A stretch of DNA of 64,000 bases, taken from Annona cherimola. Its lineage: Eukaryota > Streptophyta > Magnoliopsida > Magnoliales > Annonaceae. Position numbers and translations under genes: made by a program. The DNA lies in NCBI GenBank assembly GCA_030490835.1, contig CM059971.1:101560095-101624094 (forward strand), in the 5' to 3' direction. Below the pieces are notes generated by a model. That model had not been told where the DNA came from. It made no database searches and saw only the letters and a list, made by a program, of their open reading frames with translations. Below are positions 45,379-58,423 of this stretch, piece by piece (position 1 is the stretch's first letter; every line of letters begins with the position of its first letter).

Positions 45379-48300
45379 CTATACTCGGACACGCTTGACA
45401 TCGTTCTCGGGGACGCTAACATCACGAGATTCAGTTCTCCCTGAAGCTCCTGTTTGGGTACTGACCTGCATTCGATTATCCAGTAGGCTAATCAATTTGA
45501 TCCAATCCAAATAAAGATTCTCAAGATCATGAACAAGGAAGTATTCTCCCTATTACAAGGAAGACGAAGAAAGCTTCATGAAAAAAGAACTTGGCAATGG
45601 ACGCCACAGGCAAACACTTACAGTTTCATCTGGGACAATGGCATATCTTTCAGTCGGAGAAACCCAGACCTTTCCTGCTTATAAAACATTGAAGGTTTGT
45701 TAACAAGAAGAACTTAAGATGTATAATTTGCTTGTTTTGACTAAATAGGAAGGCGAAAGAACCTGACAGAGAATCCACAGTTGAGGCTTCAATTTGTTTG
45801 CCCCCGGAACCGTCTACACTCAAAGCCTCCAGGATCTTGGGAGTATTTCTTATATTTCGGGTACAAGGATGGACAAAAGAATTAGCTCCAACAGTTTAAT
45901 TAACCATATTAAGCTGATGAGACGAATATGAAGAACGGAGATCAAGCTGTGTCATCTATTCTTAAACGAAAAACTAAGATAAGTAAGAAAATTATTAAAA
46001 GATGCTATATTCCAATACTGGATGAAGCATGACATTGTGCTGAATCGTGCACAATGCCTGTTTAACCAGTTGCTCCTTTTATGAACCAATAAAAGGATTT
46101 TCATGGACCAGGAATAAACACCACCAGCCCATAACAGTGAGTTTCCATTCCACCATTGCATCCCACCATATGACACTGCACTTGGCAACAGTAAGTAGCC
46201 ATTGAAGGAAGGAAGGTTGACGTCAAATAGGTGTAGCTGGTCATTCTAACTTCTGCCCAAAACATCAGAATTTGATATTCTGAATGGCAACATTGCCTGA
46301 CCAAAAGGATACATCAAATGTACAAGGCTCCCATTAATCCAAGGTCGTTAAACGTTGAAATATACATAACATTACACCCATTTTCTGAAAACATAATTTT
46401 GTTACCATAGACCTGCGTCGCCGAGGCTTGCAAGGTGGAAGCCTAGACATCACACCGGACAGGGCAATGATTCCTTATACAAGCCAAAAAATGGTAAGGA
46501 CTACTGCTAAATAAAAGATTCCTTTGGATGGGTAAGCTCTCCCATACACGTGGGGTCAATGGTTCGGGGTATGAATCTTGCCTACGAAGGCAAAACTGAA
46601 AAACAAAAAAAGATGGGACCTCAGGCTCTTTATCATTATGCCAAAAATGATTCAATTTTGGTCTCAAGGCAAAAAATTGCCTCTGTTTGTCATTGTGCCA
46701 TTTTCAGAAGAATTGACTTCGATGCTACTTAATAGAAGTATGGAACACAAATTTGTAATCCACATGCCAAGGTAAGTAACATCATTGGCTGCCATGTTTC
46801 TCAAGGGATCAATATTTGAAATCCATGTGTCATGGTAGACGAGCAAACAATTTCCAACAATTACAAATAGCAAATGTACTTACAGATCAACCGTATCCCC
46901 ATGTCCAAGCTGACCACTTGTACCCCTGCCCCATGAAAAAACGTTTTGCCTATCTGTAACAGCCACTGTGTGCCTCCATCCGCAAGCAATCTGCACTACT
47001 TTCTGGAATTCGATCCAAGGACTTTAAGGCAGAATTTATAGTGATTCACACTTCTGAAGCAAAATAGAAATTCAAAAGACTGGTGAGAGATGGGAAGAAT
47101 GCCATACTTGTGAATCTGGAAATTTAACTTCCACTGGAGCACAGTGGTCTTCATTATCACCAACACCAACCTGTCCAAACTACACAAGATAACATATTAA
47201 ACAAATTAGAATTTCCACCCAGAAGCACTTGAAAAATAGCATATGTGAGCACAGTATGCCCTGTTGATAATAAATTCTTAGATGGTGCCATTACAATTCA
47301 GAAGAGCAGCATGCACATCAAACAACCAAGCCAATTGATTCACTCTTGAAATCTAGCACCATTATTCGTGTACTGATAAGTTTGAGCATATCCGATGGCT
47401 GTGTGTCCAACAGACGATTGATTTTTGGGCATGATCAATAGACAATGTTGCCCACTGCTGAAACAATCCAAACCCATCAGCCCATCAACAGTTTCACCAA
47501 TTCCTTTGTCATGATCAACCACAGATATTCCAAAATGCAGTTCATAAACCTTAGATAGGATGAGAACATTCTGACTTTCTCCAATGCCTTACTGAACTTC
47601 AAAAATATTATTTGCATGGGTTTAGATAATCTTTTTGCGAATATATATTTATGTCTATAAAACAGCCATACCATAATTCAGGAGATTATGACAGAAGCGA
47701 ACAACACCAACCTTATTCCATCCCCAACCATAGAGTTTTCCATCAGAGGTCACTGCCATAGAATGTCTCCACCCACCTGATATCTGAAATCATTTGAGAA
47801 AACAAGAATCCCAGAAACATCAACATTAAGCACCAAAGAATTATTCACAGAACATCAGTTTCTTATACAATGATACTGTTTTGTTAAAGAAAATTGTGTA
47901 AATCTTCAATGAAATCCATTTAATAATAGCGGAAATAGATGCTCAGGAAACAGTCTTGGATCTCCTGTGAATTCTGACTGCAAGAGGACCACACCACTGA
48001 GCCACATACATGGCTAGAAATTGATGTCATTTCTTCATCACAATGGATGCTCCTTACACCAGGCAGTCAGTAAGTCATGTTCTATGTTTACGTATCCTAC
48101 ACAATCAAAGCATGTATATGAAGTACACTGAAGAATAACACAAAAATGTTCAATAATATTCCATTTTGCATCAGTTTTAATCAAGATAGTGCCACGACAA
48201 AGAAACAGAACTGACCAATTCATTGCAAAGAGTTAGGAACATTGACCACCAAGATTATACAGATGCTAGACTCAGAATGCCAAGTTCTGAGTGACTTCTT

Positions 48301-51300
48301 TTAAGTAACCCATAAACCAAGGAACTCACATAGAAACAATGGACAAAGCGAACGAGCAGAGCAGGTCATGTGTTGCTATTTTGTAGTGGATGACAATGAG
48401 AGTTTTCACCTGAGATACAGGAGTACTCAGTGCTTCCAACTGATGTGGAATAAGGTGGTCCTCAAAATCACCATGTCCTAGTTGACCATATTTGCTCCAA
48501 CCATAGGTGTACAAATTTCCAGAACGAGAAACAGATATCGTATGCCGCCACCCGCACGCAACCAATGACATTTTCTGAATATTTAGATATATTATCAAAG
48601 AATGAGCCACAAAAGAGAACAGATGATGCAAAAAGTAAATGGAAAGACAAAATAAAAGGAAAGCATACAAGTTAAAGCAAATGTGGAATGTTTAGGAATA
48701 TGTTCCATTATCCCTCTTAGCAGCCAAAGAAACATGTGCTCATTGGCAACTTCATTGATTATTTTGAAGTTGCAAGAAAATCAGTGTCACTGTTAAGTTA
48801 TTATCTGATAACGCAAAATGATAAAAAAACAAACAATACTGAGAAGTTGGTGGGCATACTTCGACTGCTGAAACTTTCTCTGGCACTAGGCGATCATTTC
48901 TGTCACCTAAGCCCAAATTTCCATATCGACCCCACCCCCATCCATAGAGATCACCATCTTCAGTAACTGCGGCTGTATGTTCAGCACCAGCTGCAATCAT
49001 CTTGACAGATATATCCTACAAGAGCCAACTCAACATGTAGGTGAGAATTATTACCATGCAAAAACCACTGATTGGAAATTATACTCTATTAAAATGGCCA
49101 GATCAAACAATTCTCAACATTTGAGAGGGCCAGTTGCCCACCCTCCACTCTATGTAGGTCAGTCCATGAATACAACTTCCTTGCATGGATATTTTAAAAG
49201 TTGGCAGCACTTTTGTAATTACAGATTCTGAAGTGGCACTTAATACAGCGCAACATGTTCAAAAGCTCCACTTCAAACGTAGGACCAATAAATAGCACTG
49301 GAGTACAAATATAACAAACGTCATAGTTGGTTTCCCATTAACAAGATCAGAAAAACTTATTTGGTGAACTGAAACACAAGCTACTGAAGATGGCAACAAG
49401 TCTTTTTACCCAACAAATCTTTTTTATCTATGTTAGGCCCCTTGCATGTCTGTCTCTAGGATAGATGAGATTTGGCAAGATAAATAAGCATTCTCAATTG
49501 GACATCAAACAAATGATCTCGAAAAAAGTGGACTGATGAACACAACACTTGCTAGTTCTCAGCAAGTGAACACCCAACAATTATTTTTAGTGAGTCGCCC
49601 AGACCTGAGCCTGTGTCTAAAGCCAATTCCAGTCTAGAGCCTATATTAGAGTGGGTGGACAAGCATTCTCAAATGGTCTTCACGCAAGAGATGATCCATG
49701 AAAATGAGCTACATCTCTAGTGTTTCCACCAAGTGATTCTCTAGCTGTAAATTGCGAGATCAGAAGAAATGAAACTATAAAGAGTATAGGCAGGACACGG
49801 AACTATAATGATGATTTCATATATTGCATTGTTTTTAAGGCACATTAATTACAGAAAGCAGGCTGAGGTACCTCAAAGGCTTGGATTTTTTGTGGTACAA
49901 GTGAATCTTCAGTGGTACCAAGACCGAGTTGTCCATTTTGGTTACGTCCCCAACTTCAACAAAAAAAAATAACAAGAAAAAGAGGGGTCACTGTGCAAAA
50001 ACTTGTAAAAGAAGCATTGCTAAAACATTTAAGTTAGCACAATCATTGTGTCCCACAATGATAGAACTAACTAAATAGTCAACTTCTTGGGAAGGAAAAT
50101 GCACCACTGCACAGACCAAAGAACAGAAACAATCATTCATTTGCCTAAATATCAGACATTCACATCAAAAAAAGCTCTGGGAACAGTAAGCCGTGGAAAA
50201 CCAAATTGCCATTAGGGATGCACATGGAAAACAAAAGTGCTGTTAAGGATGCGATATAGATGCCTAAAACAGAACCAAAGACTATTGTAAGTTGTAACTA
50301 ACTGATGAATCAGTCTTCTAGGAAAGAAACATGAGGCTTCTATAGCCCCCATCCAACAACTCCAGTAACATATCCCTACAAACAAGTGAAAAAAGGGAAT
50401 TTATGCTCTTTTCACTTCAGCTACGAAGGAAAAATATTCTTTCCATTACCATATAAATAAAGAGCTGATGTTGGTGGTTTTTTAAAACAAAATCTATTTT
50501 GATTTTTGGAACAGAACAAATTCATTTTGCAGTTGGGTCAAGTGAACAAATAGAAACAGCCCCAGTGGTTCCAATCCTAAGGAGACCTGTAGCTCATCAC
50601 TTTGAGTCTCCTTAGAATTGCACCTGGATCCAAAGCAATTCTAAGGAGATCCAATTCTCAGTTACTGCACCTAGATCATCAATTTCTTTTTTTTTTTAAT
50701 GTATACTAATAAATATTCTTTGTTATAAAATAAGAAGTGGATGTGAATGTGTGAAGAAAGGATACATTGATAAGGTGAACTTCTTTCAAAGTCAAAATAT
50801 CAATTTGGTTGCAAAAATAAAATCACTAGGTACCTTTTACAAATAGAATGAACACACATTATATAGACATATACATATATCAAGAGAACTGCTTGGAAGT
50901 AATGGACTCCTGTCTCTAGGATATCTAGTCAATCATGCTGGAAGACAATCACAGAAAAAATTGAGTCCTAACCTTTGCACCTGTCCATCCATAGTCACTG
51001 CCAAACAGTGGCTGTCTCCACAAGCAATTTGCTTGATCTTTAAGCCTTGCAATGCTTTGATTGGTTGGGGTGTGAACAGGTCACTAGAATTACCATGGCC
51101 CAGTCTTCCAAAATCACCCCTGCGAATGAAGAAATGTTACAAATGTTTAAAACTAATTAAGTAAAAATGAATCAGTTACTAAAAAGGAAACCAGATCAGA
51201 ACATAAACCACTAGCATGGCATGAGAATAGACCATGGCATTGTTAACATCTTAACATTTAAAGGAACCAGAGAAATGAACATGTAACAACTAATTAAAAC

Positions 51301-53206
51301 AAATCGTAGCATGGCGTGTCAAAATAGCAGTCATATCATTCTCCTTGATCAATGCAAATCAATAATTCCATCCGGAAAAACTTCGCTAAAGGTGTAGAAG
51401 ACCCAACATAGGTGAGAAATAGCTTTTGATGATGAGGTTTGAAGATGTTTGTATTGTTTGAAGAAGAACAAAACTGAACAAAATAATAATAATAATAATA
51501 ACAGGACAAACAACTGGGCTGGTTTACTCGAGCTGATTTTCAAAATAAGGAATGCCTGCTTATTTCAAAAAATATAAATGTAAGTTCTCTAATAAAAACG
51601 TGTTTATCGTGACCTCTTCATGGATTGTATATCCAAGGTGATATAGTTGACATAATTAAGCAAATTCATAGTAAGTTATTAGTAATAGTTGACCTAAGAG
51701 GCATAGGGTGTTGATATTTCCAAATTGTATGTAATCAAAAGTTCAAGCGCTAACTACCATAAAAAAAAAAAGTTCAAGTGCTGAAGGCATTTATTTAAAA
51801 AACAAAAAAAAGAACACAAGGGAAAACATGTGCAAAGCAGGAAAACTCACCATCCCCAACTAAAGGCCTGCATTTCAGATTCGGAGTATGCAGTCGTATG
51901 ATCAGCTCCGCAGGTAATAGAAACTATATCATGACCATCTAATGCAGTCAATAGCGTAGGAAGAAGTCTATCTTCGGCATCCCCAAGACCCAATTGACCA
52001 TCCTCTCCACGCCCCCATGAGCAAACAGCATTGCCAGCTGCACATGACAACACATCATCTCACTCATATGAAATAGTGAACTACAGGTAATATCTTAGCA
52101 ATAGAACGCAGAGCCCTTGCAAATGATAGGATCAACAGTCTATGAAGAACAGAACAAGAACCGAAGTATCTTCGGTAAGGTTCTGTTGGGATACTTCGAA
52201 AAGCAAAGGGAAGTTGAAATCAGATATGAGTTCGAAAAAGCAGCAGCAGAAGAAACAGGATGAGTCGGACAGTGTGGAAAGATGGGTTGGTGATTAAAAT
52301 CTATATATAAGGGCAAAAAAAGGAATTTTTGAGGGAAGGTAACCGTATCATGCGCTTTTTGTTTCTTCTTTTAGCGTTCCCAACAAAATTTAAAAGATAC
52401 ATGCAAAGCCGAATCGTCATAAGTTGTTAAAAATACAAAATGACCAGGAATAGAAATAGAAATTTTAGCTATAGTCAATCAAAATTACTAACACTTTCCA
52501 TGAATGATAAGGCAAAGAACTCCAAAACTGCAAGGAAAAAGTGTCTGGAAGTAGGAGCCGAATGGGAATGCATGATTACTTTCAGAACACTGGAAAACTT
52601 CATCAACCTCATCCGAGGAGAAGATGAAACCCTAAATGGCATTTTACTTCCTCGTCGTTAGGAATCCAAGACAGAATATAAACCCACGCAGCCTCGTGGA
52701 TTATTTAAACCTTCATTCAGTCTCCATTTCTGAGTCTAAAACTGAGCCCATTGTCTCTTTGTTGGTAGCGTCTCTTAAGTCAATCCATGAAGCTCAAGAA
52801 ATTATGGTTCAGCAAGGATTCGACATCCAGACATTCTCCAACAGGGAAAATGCAATTCCGTCACTCAAAACCGCCAGTGAAAACAACTCAAAAAAAAAAA
52901 AAAACTGCCAGTGAAAAATAATAATAATAATAACGATCCAGCTGCCTATTTCGGTGGATCATTGGAACAAGACTCAGCCCAACCGAACTGGGAAGGGTTT
53001 AATTAAGCACATAAAACAAAACAAATGCAATTGTACTACTGAAAATAGATACCGCATCCAACTATCCAAGCAAGCTAAGAATGGAAGAAGATGAGGTAAG
53101 AAGCAAATTTACAGATAAGAGCGACGGAGTGGCTGGCTCCGGCGGAGATAAACAGCACGCGACGCTGCGGCCTGGAACCAGTATCGCTCTCTTCCCTTGC
53201 GGTCAT
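45379..53206 (-). CDS. UVR8: UV-B photoreceptor UVR8 (RCC1-repeat beta-propeller)
   Basis: Seven-bladed RCC1-type propeller that senses UV-B through tryptophans; the homodimer falls apart on UV-B and the monomer binds COP1. Twelve coding exons, all GT-AG: 53206-53113, 52037-51851, 51119-50973, 49953-49872, 49015-48860, 48574-48410, 47783-47712, 47179-47108, 47002-46884, 45848-45763, 45674-45622, 45465-45379. The joined frame gives 439 residues (Arabidopsis UVR8 has 440). Three GWRH motifs carry the sensing tryptophans: W231, W282 and W334 (233, 285 and 337 in Arabidopsis), each followed by Arg. Dimer salt-bridge residues D96, D107, R146 and E182 are present at the same positions. The COP1-binding VP pair is V407-P408 (AIVPDE), and the C-terminus ends DVKRVRV. 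The start is the ATG giving MTAREESD before the conserved ISAGASHSVAL. Everything indicates an intact ortholog. Confidence 0.97.
50607..50649. repeat. 15-bp hairpin inside UVR8 intron 3
   Basis: tctccttagaattgc and gcaattctaaggaga are perfect inverted repeats separated by 13 nt. A further aatcctaaggagacc lies about 30 bp away, so several alternative pairings exist. Confidence 0.8.
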
Positions 53207-53292
53207 TATCTCCGTCGTCTGCGTGCTGGTGAGCGGCGAGAGAGGTGGAGGAGGAACGGAGGAGAGCAGGGAAGAGAAACGATGAGAGGAGC

Positions 53293-53300
53293 ATTTATAT
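53293..53300 (-). promoter_or_regulatory. TATA-like box of UVR8
   Basis: On the minus strand the sequence is atataaat, about 90 nt upstream of the UVR8 ATG. Between it and the ATG (53206) there is no other ATG on the minus strand, so a short clean leader is possible. Confidence 0.45.
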
Positions 53301-53711
53301 GCAGGGAAGCGTCGGCATGTGCGTATGGTGGGAGCAGGTGGGCCGAGATTGGGGTCTCTGGTGGAGAAGAGCTGGCCTTTACCACTGCATTTATGGCTTG
53401 AAGTTGACCATTACTCACCATCGCTACGCTCTCCTCGCTCACTCGCCAATCCCTTCCCTCCAGTGCTCCATCAGGTAGATCATGGATGTGTGTTGAGATT
53501 ACAGCAGAGCAAGTTAGACCGCCACCTTAGGACCGTAAGATCACTTCCAGTTGGAAATTCTAGTATTGCCGTTGAAAAGGAGTAGAAGGCAAGGGAGCTT
53601 TTCAAAGAAGCCCACGACTTTTTGTTAGTACTGCAACTTTGAGAGCTGAGACATGTTTTGTAACATGAGAATGAGAATAAAGAAAGGGGAAGGTAAAAAG
53701 TACGGAGGCTC
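53301..53711 (-). promoter_or_regulatory. UVR8 upstream region
   Basis: About 410 bp of ordinary sequence between the TATA-like box and the first MITE. I found no further gene. Open frames on the plus strand here lack any motif and look like chance. Confidence 0.4.
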
Positions 53712-54076
53712 ATCCTATGCTCTCTGGGGCATTGAGACCGGCGCATATATTTATTTTTTTATTTTTAAAAAAAAAAAATTTACAAGATTGTTAATCTAAA
53801 TATATTTAACCTATGTATTAATTTTTACCATTTTGGGAGTATTTTAGATATTTATTTTTGAAAATTAGTGACATTTTATGTAATTTTAAATTACTAAAAT
53901 GCCACTGATTTTTAAAAATCCGAAATAAATATCTAAAAATCTCTCAAAATGGTAAAAATTGATATATACGTTAAATACAATTAGATTAAGAAGTTCATGA
54001 AAAATTTTTGAAAAAATATTAAAAAAATAGATATATGCGCCCGGGAGCATAGCCTCAGTGCTCCGGGAGCATAGGA
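53712..54076. mobile_element. fold-back MITE, 365 bp, with CCCGGGAGC words
   Basis: Ends atcctatgctctctggggc (left) and, on the minus strand, atcctatgctcccggagc (right), followed on both sides by a gcgcatatat word. The inner arms pair around taattttaaattactaaaa with gccactgattttta. The cgcccgggagcat word links it to the inner element at 11022-11391. No matching target duplication. Confidence 0.75.
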
Positions 54077-54197
54077 TCAATCTCCAAAAAGTATACCTAC
54101 TAACTTTGTACTTTAATCAATTTCTTGTATTTTTCGCAACAAGAGTCTTATCCTCCCTTTCCTTATATCATGATATTGTACACCTAGTGTACTTATC

Positions 54198-54475
54198 CTC
54201 GGTGTATTTGGGTATAAAAATTTATTTTTTATTTTTTTGAAAATTTATTATACAACTGTTCATTTAAGTATATTTAACACATATATTAAGTTTTATCATT
54301 TTTTGAGATTTGTAGATTTTTTATTTTTTAAAATCAGTGGCATTTTAGTAAAAAATATCTAAATTTTTCAAAAATAATAAAACTTGATATACATGTTAAA
54401 TACACTTAAATTAACAGTCGTATATAAAAAAATTTAAAGATAAAAAATGGGATAAATACACCTGGGTACACCGAA
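54198..54475. mobile_element. fold-back MITE, 278 bp
   Basis: Left ctcggtgtatttgggtata is mirrored by right acacctgggtacaccgaa. Inner arms tttaagtatatttaacac and gttaaatacacttaaatta pair. The centre has atcagtggcattttagta. Confidence 0.75.
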
Positions 54476-54495
54476 GCTCAACCATTTTTACTTTA

Positions 54496-54781
54496 GGGGT
54501 ATTTGTTTGCACAAAAAATATTTTAAACTAAAACTTTTCAATTTAAAATTTTCATTTTTCACAATTACGCTATTTTTAAATTATTTTCACTTATTTTTAT
54601 ACAAGTATCGTACTTTTCAATCATTTCTACATAATTACTCTTATATTTAACCTCTCTATTTTAACTTTATTCTTTTTACTCATCATCATTACCCTTATTA
54701 TATTACATCACTTTTTCTTATTTTAAAAACTTTTATACCAAAAATTTTTATTAAAAATTTTATCACTTCCCAAACACACAC
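54496..54781. mobile_element. Tourist-like MITE, 286 bp, TTA target duplication
   Basis: Begins ggggtatttgtttgc and ends cttcccaaacacacac, with tta directly outside each end (54493-54495, 54782-54784). Interior words ttctacataattactc and ctcatcatcattaccc match the family. Confidence 0.8.
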
Positions 54782-55459
54782 TTAATTTATATTCTATCTC
54801 TATTATATTCATCTCATTCCTCTTTAGTAGCTTTCACCCTCACATTACAATTGCCAATGAATGGATGTGAATGATAATGTGGATTAAAAATAAATAATTT
54901 TTTAAATGGATCAACGAGAGGCTACAATTAATGAAATAATGAAATTGTTATCAACTACAATTCTACAAACTAGTTGTATTCGTAAACAAGCAGTTTCAAC
55001 ATATTGATTAGCTTTTTTGATAACTTATTAAAATATTTGCATTTATACCAATGTAACTAACTAGCATAGGAAACGTAATGATATATGTTATTTATATCAT
55101 TATGCTTCTTACGCTAGTTTTACGATTTTGCGCCCTGACGATAATCATGTTATTTCATATTTATCTCCTCCACGTTATATATATAGGATGCCCAAATAAT
55201 TAAGCGCGTGCATGGTTTTACAGTTTTCTCTTTACGTGCTAGTTCTCTTATTACTCAAAAGAAGTAAAACACGCGTGGTGATTCCGTGCAGTAACCGATG
55301 ATTCGAGCAATTTACGAGCGGCTCAAATTTTTTTGTTTTTCAACGTGTAAGTCCCACTCATCCAATTTACAGATAGCAACATGGGACATGGAACCTTAAA
55401 ACGGGCAAACATCTAGCACTCCTACCTACCTCTCGCCATACTCTTGATTCAAGATTAAC
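54782..55459. other. Intergenic DNA; nothing recognised
   Basis: No motif in either strand's short frames. Confidence 0.5.
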
Positions 55460-56169
55460 TAAGGGTGCAATTTAGGTAGGGTTTCCATCGGTACCCACAT
55501 ACCCGATCCTAATTTGGGTAGAGTAGGGTATAAATTATTACCCGCCTCCTCAAATAGGGTATAGGTAGGGTAGATACGTTGGGTACTCAGAACCAACCCG
55601 CATAGGAACTCATATGGGTAATTAATTAGGTACATAATTATATATATGTATAATATATATTATATAGCATGTATTATGTTTTGTCTTTGACATCTTATGT
55701 GCACACATATTTTAACAAACTCAAATTTAAATAAATTTTGTACCTTATAAAGTATAAATTTAAATGAATTTATATATATGTCATTAACTTACGAAAGACT
55801 TTTCTAAATACGCTTGTGACTTATGATTATAATATATTAATAGTTTAATGATTGGGTCATGATGGTCTATACTTCATATTTTTATATAATAATATAGACA
55901 ACAATATATGTACTTATGATTTTAAAACATAAATGAGCATTATTTTACGTTATTTAAAATAACATAGATATTTTTTTAAAATATTGTATTTGAGTATTAA
56001 ATGAACCGATTTGGAACTGAAATTGAAACCGACCATACGGATAATGGATAGGGTAGGGTATACTATAAACTGAACCGACAAATGGGTAGGGTGGGTTAGA
56101 CCTTTTATAAATAGGGTACGGATAGGGTAAACCACTACCCAAACCAAACCGACCCGAGTTACACCCTTA
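55460..56169. mobile_element. non-autonomous hAT element, 710 bp, exact 8-bp target duplication
   Basis: Ends TAAGGGTGCAA and, on the minus strand, TAAGGGTGTAA. The 8-bp word agattaac lies immediately outside both ends (55452-55459, 56170-56177), the hallmark of hAT insertion. Subterminal repeats are gggtagggt / taccc words on the left and their inverse on the right (gatagggtagggtatac, aaccactacccaaacc). The AT-rich middle has no transposase. Confidence 0.92.
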
Positions 56170-56177
56170 AGATTAAC

Positions 56178-56439
56178 CCTGCCTATATTGAAGACTTTTG
56201 CAAACTATTTCAAGTTTTAATAGTTAAGAATCTTCTCTCTTAAATGGTCTGAAGATTTTTAAACATATAAATTGAGTGAAAATAAATTTTGAAATCTAAT
56301 AGAATTATACATATAATAGCAAATGTTATTAATGGATGGGATCTAATAAAAACATATTAAAGGGCAGTGATTTAGTGATGCTGCCCTCTTATTGCGGGCC
56401 TCATACATGAGGTCCAATTATTTTTTATATGTTTTTTTA
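56178..56439. other. Spacer between two repeats
   Basis: No feature seen. Confidence 0.5.
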
Positions 56440-56835
56440 TTAGAAGTACATATAATATGTTGTATATATGCTTAAGTTAAAATCTTCATTTTAATATTTT
56501 TTTATTTTTATTATCAAAAAAATCTTTCTTCGTAAACCTATTTTCCTAAGTGTATTTAATTCATATACTAAATTTTGTCATTTTACAATTTTTTATATAT
56601 TTATTTCTATTTTAAAAAATCAAGTTTTTTTAAAGAGTGAAAATGACCTGTACGCCCCTAAAATTGATTTTTTTAAAAAATAAATATATAAAAATATTAT
56701 AAAATGACAAAACTTGGTATATAGAGTAATTATACTTGAGAAAATAAGTTTATAAAAAAGTCGAAATATGAAATAAAAATAAAATAAAAAATTAATTGTA
56801 TGACTTAAGCATATATATGACATATTGTATATAAT
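56440..56835. repeat. ~395-bp inverted-repeat MITE, family B copy 3
   Basis: Left gttgtatatatgcttaagtt and right gacttaagcatatatatgac are inverted copies. The centre carries taagtgtatttaattcatat, gtcattttacaat and gagtgaaaatgacc, as in the copies at 4871-5244 and 21248-21640. Confidence 0.7.
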
Positions 56836-58074
56836 TGGGCGTATATATATAGTGTTTAATTAGATCCAAATCTGTCATGATATTCATCTTTGTGCATTTA
56901 GGTGATATATTAAAATATCTTGATTAAAGTAATTTTAAATGATTTATATTTATTAACACATAACATAATATAACATCTTTCTTAAATGACCATGTTAATC
57001 AAAGAGCTTATTGTGATAAAACTAGTTGCCAATTGCGCACCTTTAATTTTTCATTTTCTATATTTTAAATAATTTTTTATTGTTCCAATTAGAATCTTAC
57101 TTACAATTTTATATATTTCTTGTCATATTATATATCAAGGTAATGAAACTTTATAAATTTCTATATCAACTTAGATCATTAAAAAGAAAAGAAAAAAAGA
57201 AAGCTCCTTATACAAGAGGTCTGTAACTCCCACACATCCTTGAGGACAGAATACATGCTTGGGATTTAGACGGAGATTAGATCCTCTGAACATAACATCA
57301 CTTGGCTGACATCATGACCAACTTAATATCTATATTTTTAATAGTTAATTCCAAATACCATAATAAGTTCTACCCTTGCAAGTATACATTTATAAAAATA
57401 ACAAATATATTTATACATTTTCTTCATATTTTAAGATACAACAATGCATCGTGGGTTCTTACCAAAATATCTCAATCTGAAGCCTAAATCTATCTTCTAT
57501 TTTCACATGTAAAGCATAATTTTTATTATACATTGTCATAACTTCATATTTTGACAGCCATAGACACCAGTAATTTTTTTGCATAGTTCTAGATTTTAGT
57601 TAATCATATTTTGGTAAAATTAAACAAGCAAAAATAACAATATTGTCACATTTGGGAATGTGGTAAAAATATATAATGATATTTATATTTTTCTATAAAT
57701 ATGCTATCATATATATAAAAACATGGGCAAAGCTTGTTATCATATTTGGAATTAACATTTTTTTAAAGACACAAGCCATGCATCACCTTCTCATCCATAA
57801 ATATGTGTACACATAAAATCATTTTAGTTAAATTTGTGTAAGATCCACAAAAAGTACAATGCATAATGGTGTTTACACTTTATGATTATATTTTTTAATA
57901 TTATAGATTATAAAATATTTTCAATCAAGTTGATTTATTATATTTGCATTAAAAAATATGAAACACAATGCATGACTTGATTCTTTACAAAAAAAAAAAA
58001 GCAAAAAATCCAACCGCATAAATATGCGCCTTGCTAGTTTTATAGAAGCACAACTCTTAAGCAAAACTTTTTTA
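56836..58074. other. AT-rich intergenic DNA; no gene recognised
   Basis: The segment is very AT-rich with no motif in any frame. 57190-57300 (agctccttatacaagagg ... gggatttagacgga) faintly recalls a SINE head but is too degraded to call. Confidence 0.5.
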
Positions 58075-58341
58075 TCAAAAATATTTTATACAAGGCTTGT
58101 TGACTATATATAAAACTTTTTACTTTTCACAATTATCTTGTTTTTAATTATTTTTTCACGTTTTTATATAACTATCATGCTTTTCAATTTTTAAATAATT
58201 AGTTATATAACTAACCTATCTAGTTTAATCTTATTTTTTGTACTCGTCATCACTATTCCTATTACATCACATTATTTTTTCTTATTTCAAAATTTTTATA
58301 TTAAAATTTATCATTTAAAAATTTATCTCTCCAAACACACT
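58075..58341. repeat. Tourist-like MITE, diverged
   Basis: Interior cttttcacaattatcttg, ttatataactaacc and tactcgtcatcactattcc follow the family order, and the right end is tctccaaacacac. The left terminus is unclear. Confidence 0.55.
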
Positions 58342-58423
58342 TGTACTAGCTAGTAATGTGTAGAATACAAACAATAACATCAATCTTGCTAAATATATTC
58401 AAAAAAAAGTCTTACAACTCAGG

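Noticed and set aside
46520..46620. Possible SINE in UVR8 intron 9 (ggtaagctctcccatacacg ... ggttcggggtatgaatc)
   Set aside because: It looks like a tRNA-like head, but box B is imperfect and no tail or target duplication could be found.
53081..53585. Plus-strand frames of 77-106 codons opposite the UVR8 first exon and leader
   Set aside because: They overlap the minus-strand exon 1 and leader and show no protein family signature.
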